Part shown: piece after piece, positions 1 to 8,011 of the stretch
Layout: the number at the start of each line of letters is the position of its first letter
Position numbering within the stretch: the first letter of the stretch is position 1
Assembly (NCBI GenBank): GCA_017396845.1
Contig: JAFQKQ010000042.1
Coordinates: 1-56,891 of the forward strand
DNA: 56,891 nucleotides
Source of the DNA: Clostridia bacterium
Lineage (GTDB): Bacteria > Bacillota > Clostridia > Christensenellales > Aristaeellaceae
Reading direction: 5' to 3'
The notes under the pieces: model-generated
Told to the model about the DNA's origin: nothing
The model's database searches: none
The model's input: only the letters and a program-made list of their open reading frames with translations
Made by a program: the position numbers and the translations under genes

Positions 1-2
1 AA

Positions 3-308
3 ATTATGAAAGCATACGCAGGCACAGGATTGGAGCCTAAAATTGAAGTAACAAACAACGCTTTCAAAATCACACTCCCCAATAGAAATGCCGCTAAGGC
101 AACGGATAACGTGGTCAACAGACGCAAATCCAATGAAGAAAAGATTCTGGATTTGATCACTCAAAACGGTCATGTAGTACGCAGCGATGTGGATCAACTT
201 TTGGATGTCAGCCAAACAACGGCCAGCCGTATTCTAAAACGCATGGTTGCAGACGGCCTGATCTATCTGGACGGAAGCGGCAGAAAAACAAAGTATAAGA
301 AAAGATAG
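3..308 (+). CDS. C-terminal part of an AlbA_2/AAA_4-type ATP-binding regulator (partial)
   Basis: The reading frame is open to the left edge of the window, so this is the C-terminal end of a longer gene. About 100 residues are visible. The GLEPKIEV...FKITLPN stretch resembles the segment that ends the ATP-binding core in Schlafen AlbA_2 / AAA_4 family regulators. It is followed by a winged-helix domain (NEEKILDLITQNGHVVRSDV, then a TTASRILKRM recognition helix) and a basic tail, KTKYKKR. Such proteins are thought to act as DNA-binding regulators, often near mobile or defence genes. Family assignment rests only on this tail. The ATG at 6 is probably internal. Confidence 0.6.
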   Translation: MMKAYAGTGLEPKIEVTNNAFKITLPNRNAAKATDNVVNRRKSNEEKILDLITQNGHVVRSDVDQLLDVSQTTASRILKRMVADGLIYLDGSGRKTKYKKR

Positions 309-694
309 AACTCACGCCTAATGCAGATGATAAGATAAATCTGTCCTTGTATGGCGGTCAATTTGTTCACCATGCGTACTTTGCTTGTCAGTTCCATCGC
401 CGGTTTCTCCGGCTATGCGCATGAGAAATTTGCCTGCAGTATTCGAAATGGAGATGTTTGACAGGATCCAACGCAGCGGCCGGCTCCGGCGGAGCAGATA
501 CCGCGGCGGTGATCTGCCGGCCGGGTTGACCGGAGACGTCGATTTAAAGCCGTTTTTCATCACAACGGGCTTGTCGGTCGTACGTCAGCCTCGATTTGAA
601 AAAAATTTGGATTTTATTCGGTACAGGCGGCCACAGTGAGGGATCCGTTCGTATAAACAATCAGTATAGCCAATATTTCTAAGGAGATATTCTC
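309..694. other. Intergenic region with a nested inverted repeat
   Basis: No gene is supported here. An 8-bp inverted repeat, CGGCCGGC at 477-484 with GCCGGCCG at 516-523, encloses a second pair, GCAGAT at 494-499 and ATCTGC at 512-517. It could fold into a GC-rich hairpin. Short open frames on both strands lack ribosome sites and family likeness. A ribosome site (TAAGGAGAT) sits just before the ATG at 695. No convincing -35/-10 pair was found. Confidence 0.4.
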
Positions 695-1186
695 ATGAAG
701 AAAACAAAGAAACTGCTCTTCGTCGTCCTGATGCTTGCCATGGTGCTGTCCGTGTTCACTGCCTGCGCAGACACCGTTGCTCAGAATTCCGAGGAAGTCC
801 CCCAGCAGCCCCCTGCCGCCGAGTATGTTCAGGGCGATAAGATGGAGGATTTCACTGTAATCACCCATGACGGCAAAGAAGTTTCCCTTTACGATATTCT
901 GGAGCAGAAGGATATGGTTCTGCTGAACTTCTGGGCCACCTGGTGCGGTCCCTGCGGCATGGAATTCCCTGCCATGGAGGAAGCATACCGGCAGTACAAG
1001 GACAGATTGAGATCCTGGCCATTTCCACTGACCCTTCCGATACCGCCGAGGACATCGCAGACTATGCTGGAGATATGGGTCTCACCTTCCTCATGGCGCC
1101 GGATACCATCGGCATTTCCGATCGTTTTCCCACTGCAAGTATCCCTGTCTCCGTTGTCATTGATCGGTTCGGCACGGTATGCCTGA
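695..1186 (+). CDS. TlpA-like thioredoxin lipoprotein, N-terminal part (frameshifted)
   Basis: Residues 1-23 form a lipoprotein-like signal (MKKTKKLLFVVLMLAMVLS, then FTAC with Cys24 as likely lipidation site). A TlpA/AhpC-type thioredoxin domain follows, with WATWCGPC as the redox CXXC motif. After YRQYKD, at about 1001-1005, the sense continues in another frame (QIEILAIS, see the next entry). One base appears to be missing, so residues after about 103 of this frame are not real protein. An unbroken gene would run 695-2445 and encode roughly 583 residues. The role would be extracytoplasmic thiol-disulfide exchange. It may be a pseudogene or a sequencing/assembly slip. Start chosen from the TAAGGAGAT site. 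Confidence 0.7.
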   Translation: MKKTKKLLFVVLMLAMVLSVFTACADTVAQNSEEVPQQPPAAEYVQGDKMEDFTVITHDGKEVSLYDILEQKDMVLLNFWATWCGPCGMEFPAMEEAYRQYKDRLRSWPFPLTLPIPPRTSQTMLEIWVSPSSWRRIPSAFPIVFPLQVSLSPLSLIGSARYA

Positions 1187-2445
1187 TTGAGGGCAGCGCA
1201 AAAACTGACAGCGAAACCTTTACCAGACTGTTTGATATCTTTATCGGTGATGACTACACCGAATCCATCCTTCTGCCCATAATGAATGCTGAACTGCCCA
1301 GCGTGGAGCCCGCCTCCTCCGAGGAGCTTTCCGGGGCGCTGGACAGCGATCTGATCTTTACCAACAGCACGAATCCCTACAACTGGCCCATGACTGTAGC
1401 CGAAAAGGAAGGCAGAACCGTTCTGGTATCCGAAAACTACACCTGCCCGGGCAGTGTCAGCGCGCTGAACACCACTGTGGAAGCAAAAGCCGGCGACGCC
1501 CTCGTGATCTCCTTCAAGATGGGTGCAGAGGCTCCCATGGACCGGATGACCCTGTTCGTAAACGGCGAAGCGGTGAAATATTTTGGCAGCACCCGGGACT
1601 GGGGTACCTACGCCCACACCTTCGGCCGGGACGGCGCCTATGATGTAAGAATTTGCTACAGCAAGGAAATTTACTCCCGCGACAAAAATGCTTACCTGTG
1701 GATCGACAGCATTCAGCTGCTGTCCGGCGACGAAGCTGCCGCTGCCCTGGAGCAGAATCCCCGGTACATCGTCAGTCCCGAGACCAGCATTCAGCTGCTG
1801 AACGAAGATGCCAGGCTTGTCGTCGTCTATCTTGAGGCAGACCCCGATATAATGAGTTATTACTACATTCTCGATGGCGTTTGGAATGTTAAAGCCACTT
1901 TGGACGAAACCGTTGATCCTGAGCTGACTTACTTCCGGGACAGCCAATTAAGGAATTACAGCCTCCTGGAATACCAGAAGGAAGACGGCTATTATATCGA
2001 CTTTACGCCGCCGGAAAGCGAAATCTCCTTCTTCCTGGACGTTGTCATGGGCAATGACTACATCTCCCTGTCCGGTTTTGTCGACGAAGAGGCTGCTGAC
2101 GAGCTGTGCGCCCTGTTTAAATACTACAGCGGTCGTACGTACTGCTGGAAGTATGCAGATGAAACCGTCGATGCTGCAGCTGTTGCCGGTGACGCGACCT
2201 ACACCATCACCTATACCGACCAGAACGGCAATCCCGTCCAGGGCGTTATGTGCCAGGTCTGCGATGAATCCACCTGTCAGGTCTTTGTTTCCGGTTCCGA
2301 CGGCGTTTGCACCATCACCCTGCCCGCCGGCGTCTATGAAATCCATACCCTGAAGGTTCCCGAGGGATACGAGGGCGACACCGCCACAGTTACCGAAACG
2401 CCTGTCGGCGGCGGCGAATTGAGTTTCGTGCTGACCAAGAAATAA
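1003..2445 (+). CDS. TlpA-like thioredoxin lipoprotein, C-terminal part (frameshifted)
   Basis: This continues the preceding gene in a shifted frame and has no start of its own. It begins with the second half of the thioredoxin fold (QIEILAISTDPSDTAEDIA, then IPVSVVIDRFGTV with the expected cis-Pro loop). A long middle region with a beta-sandwich look follows (VSALNTTVEAKAGDALVISF, LFVNGEAVKYF). The last ~80 residues (ITYTDQNGNPVQGVMCQV ... GVYEIHTLKVPEGYEG) resemble a prealbumin-like Cna-B/SpaA domain, common on Gram-positive surface proteins. The protein would be membrane-anchored and exposed. The two additional redox genes downstream suggest they share a thiol-redox task. The coordinate given is where the restored frame begins. 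Confidence 0.65.
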   Translation, partial: QIEILAISTDPSDTAEDIADYAGDMGLTFLMAPDTIGISDRFPTASIPVSVVIDRFGTVCLIEGSAKTDSETFTRLFDIFIGDDYTESILLPIMNAELPSVEPASSEELSGALDSDLIFTNSTNPYNWPMTVAEKEGRTVLVSENYTCPGSVSALNTTVEAKAGDALVISFKMGAEAPMDRMTLFVNGEAVKYFGSTRDWGTYAHTFGRDGAYDVRICYSKEIYSRDKNAYLWIDSIQLLSGDEAAAALEQNPRYIVSPETSIQLLNEDARLVVVYLEADPDIMSYYYILDGVWNVKATLDETVDPELTYFRDSQLRNYSLLEYQKEDGYYIDFTPPESEISFFLDVVMGNDYISLSGFVDEEAADELCALFKYYSGRTYCWKYADETVDAAAVAGDATYTITYTDQNGNPVQGVMCQVCDESTCQVFVSGSDGVCTITLPAGVYEIHTLKVPEGYEGDTATVTETPVGGGELSFVLTKK

Positions 2446-2456
2446 CCCGGTTCCGT

Positions 2457-2490
2457 CCCGGCTGATCCTGTCTGGATCAGCCGGGATTTG
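2457..2490 (+). terminator. Rho-independent terminator after the TlpA-like gene
   Basis: A perfect 12-bp stem, CCCGGCTGATCC at 2457-2468 and its complement at 2474-2485, closes a 5-nt loop. The following ATTTGTTG is only moderately T-rich. Confidence 0.75.
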
Positions 2491-2503
2491 TTGATTCACA
2501 GTG

Positions 2504-2532
2504 TTGTTTTTCAGGGAAAGCCGTGCTATAAT
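2504..2532 (+). promoter_or_regulatory. Promoter for the membrane redox genes
   Basis: TTGTTT at 2504-2509, a 17-bp spacer and TATAAT at 2527-2532, with an extended -10 TG at 2524-2525. It lies 22 bp before the ATG at 2554, so the two-gene redox operon has its own start after the terminator. Confidence 0.7.
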
Positions 2533-2553
2533 CACCCCATTAGGAGGGATTCT

Positions 2554-3312
2554 ATGGCCAAAAAAGGATCTGTGCTGCGGTATCTGATCTCCGCGGCAAC
2601 TGTCTTGCTTCTGCTTCTGCTTGCGTGGCAGTGTCTGGACGTTTATATAACCGGCAACCGTCCCGCCAATCTGGACGGCTACGGTCTGCACATTGAAAAC
2701 GTCTACCGGGCGGAGGATGTGGGCCTGCGTCTGAGGAGCATCGGCATCTGGGCGATTGTGTATGTGCTGCTCCTCGCGGCCGGGGCTCTCTGGCTTTCGG
2801 ACCGGAAACCGGATTTGCCCGGCATGGAGCCTGACAACCGGCTGCGGCTGATGAAAAAAAGGCTCCGCGCCCTTCCGAAGGAAGCCCAAAGTCAGGAGAA
2901 CTGCCGGAAAAGGGTTCGTCTCTGTGCTTTGGCGGCAGTCCTGCTCTGCGCAGCCATGGGCCTTTCCTACCTTCTGAACCGGGAGCATTTCATGTCCTGG
3001 GATCTGGAAACGGTGATGGGAGATATGCTGATGCACACCGTGCCCTGGGTGGCTGCCGCCTTTGCTGTCCTCGTGGGAGCCGCCTTCCTCTGCAGACGCA
3101 GTATGGAGAAGGAAATTGCGCTGCTGAAGGGGCTGGCTGCCGACGCTGCACCGGAAGTCCCAAAGGAAACAGAATCCCTGCTCCCTATAATCCGTGTCTG
3201 TCTTTTCGCCGGGGCTGTTGTACTGGTCGTGCTGGGCATCCGAAACGGAGGCATGCGGGATGTGCTTGTCAAAGCCATTAATATTTGTACGGAGTGTATC
3301 GGCCTTGGATAA
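2554..3312 (+). CDS. Membrane protein with C-terminal CD1871A-type CXXC tail
   Basis: The product has 252 residues and starts at the ATG after TAGGAGG. A first membrane segment (YLISAATVLLLLLLAW) precedes an extracytoplasmic-looking stretch. Further segments lie near IWAIVYVLLLAAGALWL, LCALAAVLLCAAMGLSYLL and VAAAFAVLVGAAFLC, with a final one ending in GGMRDVLVKAINICTECIGLG. That tail matches the small CD1871A family of clostridial CXXC proteins, here fused to a larger body. The gene overlaps the next by 8 bp, which points to translational coupling. I infer a partner role in electron or thiol transfer with the polyferredoxin-thioredoxin encoded next. The body of the protein is not recognised. 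Confidence 0.7.
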   Translation: MAKKGSVLRYLISAATVLLLLLLAWQCLDVYITGNRPANLDGYGLHIENVYRAEDVGLRLRSIGIWAIVYVLLLAAGALWLSDRKPDLPGMEPDNRLRLMKKRLRALPKEAQSQENCRKRVRLCALAAVLLCAAMGLSYLLNREHFMSWDLETVMGDMLMHTVPWVAAAFAVLVGAAFLCRRSMEKEIALLKGLAADAAPEVPKETESLLPIIRVCLFAGAVVLVVLGIRNGGMRDVLVKAINICTECIGLG

Positions 3313-4834
3313 GATAAAAAACTGGATCAAATCCCATATTCCCACTCAGCGCAGACTTGTCCAGCTGTATGCTGCGCTGCTGTACAACGCCCATCTGAAG
3401 GGCTATATCACCGGCAATATTTACACCGGAGCCGTGAAGAATCTATGCGTTCCTGGCTTCAACTGCTACTCCTGTCCCGGTGCCGTGGGCGCCTGCCCTC
3501 TGGGCGCCCTGCAGAATGCGGTGGCCGCTTCCGGAAGCAGAGCCCCGACCTATGTGCTGGGCGTCCTGCTGCTGTACGGACTGATCTTCGGCCGTACCGT
3601 CTGCGGCTGGCTGTGTCCCGTAGGCCTGATGCAGGAACTGCTGCACAAGATCCCCACAGTGAAGATCCGGAAGAACTTCGTCACCCGGATCTTAAGCTGG
3701 CTGAAGTATGTGATTCTGGCGGTTTTTGTGATCATCATCCCATTCCTGTATTCCCCGCAGAGCTACCCTGTGCCCGCCTTCTGCAAGTACATCTGCCCGG
3801 AGGGCACCTTCGGCGGCGCCATCGGTCTGCTGGCCAACCCGGTGAACTTCGACAAATTCTCCATGCTGGGGATTCTCTTCACCCGGAAATTTGTGATCAT
3901 GCTGATTATCATCGGCCTGTGCATATTCATTTACCGAGCCTTCTGCCGCTTTATCTGCCCTCTGGGCGCCATTTACGGCCTGTTTGCCAAGGTCTGCGTT
4001 CTCGGTGTGAAGGTGGAAGCGCCTAAATGCACCGACTGCGGCCGCTGTGTCCGGGAATGCCCCATGGATATCCGCCGGGCAGGCGATCATGAGTGTATTC
4101 ACTGCGGAAAGTGCATCGATGTCTGTCCCACCAAGGCCATCTCCTTCAAGGCAGGCAGGATCATCCTCCGCGGACCCCAGATCGACGCCGTGCCCGAGAA
4201 GAAGCGGCGCGTGCGGAAGCTGCGCCTGGGAGCATGGGCTGCCGCACTGGTCCTTCTGGTGTTCGCCCTGTGGTTCTTCAACAAGCCCGCAGCCGCACCG
4301 GAAAAGCCGGAGCCTGCTCCCGCAGAGACTGTGGCTGTCAGCGAGACCCAGGCCGAGACCACCCCTGAAACGGAAGCTGCAGTCGAACCCGCTGTCCCCG
4401 TGGGCTTCGAGGCGGGCATGCGGGCGCCGGACTTTGCGGTGCCGCTGTACCCGGAGCTTCAGGAAACCTTCCGGCTTTCCGATCACCGGGGCAAGACCGT
4501 CGTCATCAACTTCTGGGCGACCTGGTGTACGCCCTGCTGCAATGAACTGCCCCACTTTGACGAGCTGTATCGCAAGTACCCAGAGGACATCGCCATGATC
4601 GCCATCCATTCTTCTCTGGTCACCGAGGATGTTCCCGGTTATCTGGGCAAGCTCGATTACCGGATGCCCTTTGGGTTGGATGAGTCCGGCGACGTGATCG
4701 CCGCCTTCAACGGCTCCACCATGCTTCCCCAGACCGTTGTGGTGGACGCAAACGGCATCATCACCTACAATGCTGTCGGCTCCGTCACCTACGAAAAGCT
4801 GGAAAAGCTGGCGGCAGAGGCAGCTGTGGACTGA
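3305..4834 (+). CDS. Membrane polyferredoxin (NapH/CcoG-like) fused to a C-terminal TlpA-like thioredoxin
   Basis: With the TTG start at 3305 the product has about 509 residues. The TTG overlaps the preceding stop; a longer frame exists upstream but lies inside the preceding gene. The first ~240 residues are a membrane domain with Cys-rich loops (CYSCPGAVGACPLGALQ, CGWLCPVG, CKYICPEG, CRFICPLG), as in NapH/NosR/CcoG electron-transfer proteins. Two [4Fe-4S] motifs follow at about 241-275 (CTDCGRCVRECP and CIHCGKCIDVCP). Then come a membrane helix at about 307-327, a Pro/Glu/Thr-rich linker, and a thioredoxin domain with WATWCTPCC at about 405. The layout suggests ferredoxin clusters inside and thioredoxin outside, so it could carry electrons across the membrane to extracytoplasmic disulfides. 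The electron donor is unknown. Confidence 0.8.
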   Translation: MDKIKNWIKSHIPTQRRLVQLYAALLYNAHLKGYITGNIYTGAVKNLCVPGFNCYSCPGAVGACPLGALQNAVAASGSRAPTYVLGVLLLYGLIFGRTVCGWLCPVGLMQELLHKIPTVKIRKNFVTRILSWLKYVILAVFVIIIPFLYSPQSYPVPAFCKYICPEGTFGGAIGLLANPVNFDKFSMLGILFTRKFVIMLIIIGLCIFIYRAFCRFICPLGAIYGLFAKVCVLGVKVEAPKCTDCGRCVRECPMDIRRAGDHECIHCGKCIDVCPTKAISFKAGRIILRGPQIDAVPEKKRRVRKLRLGAWAAALVLLVFALWFFNKPAAAPEKPEPAPAETVAVSETQAETTPETEAAVEPAVPVGFEAGMRAPDFAVPLYPELQETFRLSDHRGKTVVINFWATWCTPCCNELPHFDELYRKYPEDIAMIAIHSSLVTEDVPGYLGKLDYRMPFGLDESGDVIAAFNGSTMLPQTVVVDANGIITYNAVGSVTYEKLEKLAAEAAVD

Positions 4835-4885
4835 TCTTATTAGGACATAACAAAGTAGCTGCTGAACAACAGCCCCGGAACAAAA

Positions 4886-4930
4886 CAGAGCTTTCAACCG
4901 CCGGAAAGGTGGAAGAAAGCTCTGTTTTTT
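4886..4930 (+). terminator. Rho-independent terminator of the redox operon
   Basis: CAGAGCTTTC at 4886-4895 pairs perfectly with GAAAGCTCTG at 4915-4924 and is followed at once by six Ts at 4925-4930. This ends the redox locus before the minus-strand GH20 gene. Confidence 0.85.
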
Positions 4931-5119
4931 GCAAAATGAAATTGCAATGAACAAAATACAACAAGCATTCAAAGATATTCCTGATACGCATTCTTTTCTG
5001 ATTCTTTATGTCCCTTATCGAAACATGCGTCCATACGGCGCACAATCGCATCTTCCCTGTTCGTTTTTTTTCTGCGCCTGTATTTAATGAACGGGAGCAG
5101 GAAATTCGATAATCGTGCT

Positions 5120-6898
5120 CTATTTTGTAAGCGCCAGAAGCTCTGATTTTCTTTTATTGAGCTGATCGATAAACAGTTCGATGCCTGTTTCGAAATTGCG
5201 GAATTGCCAGAGCTCTGTATATTCGGGCAGAATTTCGTCAATCAGGGCGGTCAGAGCGGGTACATCGCCGGCGCTCTCCTTCGGATGAAGCTTCACCTTG
5301 CATACCTCGCTGCCAAGCGTTATGAGCTTTGCCGTCAAGCGGATTTCCCGCTTGAGCCTTTCGTCTAAGGAAATTTTTTCGATATCCTCCATTATGCGGC
5401 GCACGTAGGCGGTTACGTTGTCAAAATAGAAATCGTCGCCGCTGTCCTTAAGGTCGAACAGATGCGCATAGCGCGTCTGCGAGATGGGCAGGCTGAGCTG
5501 CTTGGCGCACATCGTGCATACATGCACGCGTTCAGGCTCGAGCAGATAATAGTTTGCCATGCGGTACATGTGCCGGGAAACCTTTGCGCCTGCGAAGAAG
5601 GCTTCGTCGACAAAGTCTTCCGCGCTTCTGATAAAATCCGCTTTGAAGGTTTCTCCGTCCTGCTTTGCGCCGGTGTTCCAGGCGTATTGTCCGGCCAGCG
5701 CGGCGGGCGTAAGGCACCAGATCCAGCTGTACGGATGGCCGACCTCGCCCCACTCGGTGAGCAGCATGCCTTCTGCGCCGTATTCTGCGGCAAGCTCGGC
5801 GCAGGTTCGGATGTTGAAGGTTGTTACATCCATGCGGCTGGTGAAGCTGCCGTGCGTATTGACGGACGGGCAGACGTAATACTTAACGCCGGCGTTTTGG
5901 TAGTCAATGCAATGCGCGGTCATTCGCTGGGATTGGATCAGTTCATAGCCCCATTCCAGCGCGATGGCGTCTTTGGGCACCATATGATAGCTCTCGGGGT
6001 AGTTGTAAATCATATCCGCCCAGAACATGACGGACTTGCCGTGCGCCTCTTCGATGTGGCTGCTTAGCTTATTGAGCCATTCCATAAACACAACGTCATT
6101 GCCTTTTTCCTTGCAATATGATTCGATCTGATATTTTCCAAGGCCGTATGCCTCGTCAAGACCGATGTTTACGTATTTGCTGGAATAATTGGGCAGAAGA
6201 GAAGCATAAAGATTGCGCATGAAATCAAAGCTTTCCGGAAGCAGGGGATTCAGCGTATTGGGCACTTCATTATCGCTTCCGAAAAGACCGAGATGCCGGA
6301 AGTGCGGTTTTTGCAGCCATTTGCGCATGTGTCCGAAGGAGTTCTGGTTGGGAACAAAGTCAATAAAGCGCTCGGCGCAGTAAGCGTCCAGCTCGCGTAT
6401 ATTTTCCGGCGTCAGGCAGTCAATATCCGCCGTTTCTTCGGGATAGGCGGAATATTTGAAGCAGCCGCCTTCCATGTACAATTGGAATTCGTTGTATTTG
6501 AGCGACGCAAGAAAATCAATCATGGATTTGAGGGTTTCCATCTTGGGAATTCTTCCGCAGTTGACGTCCATCATATAGCCGCGTTTCTTTAATTCCGGCG
6601 CGTCTTCGATATGCATATGCGGAAGCTGTCCCTGAAAGCGCACGATCATCTGACGCAATGAAGTGGCGGCGCGAAACAGGCCTTCTTCCGACGAATAACT
6701 TATGCGGACGCCGCTTGCATCGATCAAGATGCGGTAGGCTTCTTGCGGAAGCACCGAATCACAGGAAAGAGAAACGCCTTGCGTGCCGGCTTGCAGCGCG
6801 CGGAAAAACGCTACAAGGGAATCACCGGCGCTTTGGCGCGGCATACAGTATGTACCGTCGAAAAGCTGGAGGCGGCGCGGCTGCGGAAACAGGATCAT
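5120..6898 (-). CDS. Family 20 glycoside hydrolase (beta-N-acetylhexosaminidase-like)
   Basis: The product has 592 residues and no signal peptide, so it is likely cytoplasmic. An N-terminal GH20b-like domain leads into the TIM-barrel domain from about residue 105 (KKRGYMMDVNCGRIPKMETL). The GH20 catalytic Asp-Glu pair is in NIGLDEAYG, Asp248-Glu249. GH20 enzymes release terminal GlcNAc or GalNAc by substrate-assisted catalysis. The ATG at 6898 is preceded by AGGAGGAAATAC on the minus strand. The gene stands alone with its own promoter and an operator-like repeat. With the sialate O-acetylesterase nearby it suggests use of host or mucin-type glycans. The exact sugar is not readable from sequence. 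Confidence 0.85.
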   Translation of the reverse strand: MILFPQPRRLQLFDGTYCMPRQSAGDSLVAFFRALQAGTQGVSLSCDSVLPQEAYRILIDASGVRISYSSEEGLFRAATSLRQMIVRFQGQLPHMHIEDAPELKKRGYMMDVNCGRIPKMETLKSMIDFLASLKYNEFQLYMEGGCFKYSAYPEETADIDCLTPENIRELDAYCAERFIDFVPNQNSFGHMRKWLQKPHFRHLGLFGSDNEVPNTLNPLLPESFDFMRNLYASLLPNYSSKYVNIGLDEAYGLGKYQIESYCKEKGNDVVFMEWLNKLSSHIEEAHGKSVMFWADMIYNYPESYHMVPKDAIALEWGYELIQSQRMTAHCIDYQNAGVKYYVCPSVNTHGSFTSRMDVTTFNIRTCAELAAEYGAEGMLLTEWGEVGHPYSWIWCLTPAALAGQYAWNTGAKQDGETFKADFIRSAEDFVDEAFFAGAKVSRHMYRMANYYLLEPERVHVCTMCAKQLSLPISQTRYAHLFDLKDSGDDFYFDNVTAYVRRIMEDIEKISLDERLKREIRLTAKLITLGSEVCKVKLHPKESAGDVPALTALIDEILPEYTELWQFRNFETGIELFIDQLNKRKSELLALTK

Positions 6899-6948
6899 AT
6901 GTATTTCCTCCTACTGTAAAAAATAGTGCTTTGCGGAATGCTTTTGAT

Positions 6949-6981
6949 TCAGGCATGGTTTATTTCTATTGTAATGCCTGA
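6949..6981. promoter_or_regulatory. Inverted repeat, likely operator of the GH20 gene
   Basis: TCAGGCAT at 6949-6956 and ATGCCTGA at 6974-6981 are perfect inverted arms with 17 bp between. They bracket the -10 box of the minus-strand promoter, so a bound repressor would block initiation. The regulator is not in this window. Confidence 0.5.
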
Positions 6982-6996
6982 GAAATAAAAACACAA
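6968..6996 (-). promoter_or_regulatory. Promoter of the GH20 gene
   Basis: Read on the minus strand: TTGTGT (6996-6991), 17-bp spacer, TACAAT (6973-6968). It lies about 70 bp before the ATG at 6898. Confidence 0.6.
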
Positions 6997-7056
6997 GATG
7001 AAGCCGAAAAAATCAGGAGAACAACTGCATTTCTGCGCAACGGATGCGCCCGGCTT

Positions 7057-7176
7057 TCATGCGCAGATGAGTGCGATATGATCGCCATGATATCCAAGGG
7101 CATGTTTGATGAATTTATCGTACCGGAACTGACGGCGCAGTCCCGCGGATTTTTCCCTGCAGAGCTGCGCCTTTGA
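7057..7176 (+). pseudogene. Remnant of a uroporphyrinogen decarboxylase (URO-D) family gene
   Basis: One frame reads CDMIAMISKGMFDEFIVPEL (from 7072) and stops at 7174-7176. This resembles the ISPEMFDEFVLPEL segment of URO-D family methyltransferase-like proteins. There is no start, no ribosome site and no continuation, so I read it as a fossil of a lost gene. A full-length URO-D family gene occurs at 24479-25489. The match is short and from memory of the family. Confidence 0.35.
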
Positions 7177-7380
7177 TCAATGGGAAGCGCTTAACAGAAA
7201 GTCCTGTGCGCGCATGGTGAGAACGCCTTCATAATTTCCTCCGGCAGATTCATCTGTGCGAAGTGCGTATTCGGGGGAATTATTGCGGATTTCGAGCAAA
7301 CGAATGAATGGTTTTGCGATTTATAAAAGCAAAACTATTGATATAAGCATAATCAAACCGGCGGCAAGCAAAGAGAACTA

Positions 7381-7409
7381 TTGATTTTTCTTTGGCTTCG
7401 GGTTATAAT
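7381..7409 (+). promoter_or_regulatory. Promoter of the small membrane protein gene
   Basis: TTGATT at 7381-7386, a 17-bp spacer and TATAAT at 7404-7409, 47 bp before the ATG at 7456. Confidence 0.7.
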
Positions 7410-7455
7410 TTATCCGGCTTTATTGATCCGAAAAAAACAAATGCGGGGGTCGTAT

Positions 7456-7989
7456 ATGAATAAAACCAAGAATATACTGTCAATAATCTCAATCGCCCTT
7501 GCGGCTGCGGCAATACTGCTTTCTGCCTGTGTTCTGCAATTCTTATGGGAGCCGATTTGTTTCTATTATATGAACGGAAGCACAGAAGCGATCGAGGCAG
7601 GACCGATGATCCCGATCGGGAGTGCGGTACACATGGCGTGCGTGCTGATTTTTGCGCTAATGCTCCGCGTATGCTTCCGGTCGGTAAAAAACATAGCCCC
7701 TGAGATTGTGACCATTGCCGTATTGTTTGCGGCGCTTCCGGCTTTGTCGTGGGGGCTGCAGACCTTCCAGATGCTTTGGCTAGGGCAGAAAATGGGAGTC
7801 GCCGAATTAAGCGCTTTAGCGATGTCGTCAAATGTATTCAGTATCTTTGGCAAATTAACGGAAGCAAGTTCTGTAATATGCATAGTAATCTGCATTTTTA
7901 GAATTTCAGATAAGGTCAGTTTGAAAAAGATCGGGATTAACGAAGTGAATCCAGAGGAAAAAACCGTAATCGGCGATATAAATAAATAA
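7456..7989 (+). CDS. Hypothetical four-helix membrane protein
   Basis: The product has 177 residues; I do not recognise the family. Four hydrophobic segments are visible: ILSIISIALAAAAILLSACV, AVHMACVLIFALMLRVCF, EIVTIAVLFAALPALSW and ASSVICIVICIFRI. The extracytoplasmic loop after the first is about 30 residues, and the short tail is charged and likely cytosolic. The start at 7456 follows a GGGGG site and fits the promoter at 7381-7409; an in-frame TTG at 7381 is the -35 box itself and is ruled out. The gene is monocistronic and converges on the next one, sharing a palindromic terminator. Confidence 0.65.
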   Translation: MNKTKNILSIISIALAAAAILLSACVLQFLWEPICFYYMNGSTEAIEAGPMIPIGSAVHMACVLIFALMLRVCFRSVKNIAPEIVTIAVLFAALPALSWGLQTFQMLWLGQKMGVAELSALAMSSNVFSIFGKLTEASSVICIVICIFRISDKVSLKKIGINEVNPEEKTVIGDINK

Positions 7990-8011
7990 TGATTTCCGCT
8001 TAAAATAAATG

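Noticed and set aside
385-639. 84-codon frame in the gap before the TlpA-like gene
   Set aside because: No ribosome site, no family likeness, and it overlaps a hairpin.
889-3345. Long minus-strand open frames (889-1947 and 1948-3345)
   Set aside because: They lie opposite coding sequence with clear domains on the plus strand, have Gly/His/Arg-heavy shadow composition and no ribosome sites.
3692-4972. 426-codon minus-strand frame opposite the polyferredoxin-thioredoxin gene
   Set aside because: Fe-S and CXXC motifs fix the plus strand as coding; the antisense frame results from GC-rich third positions.
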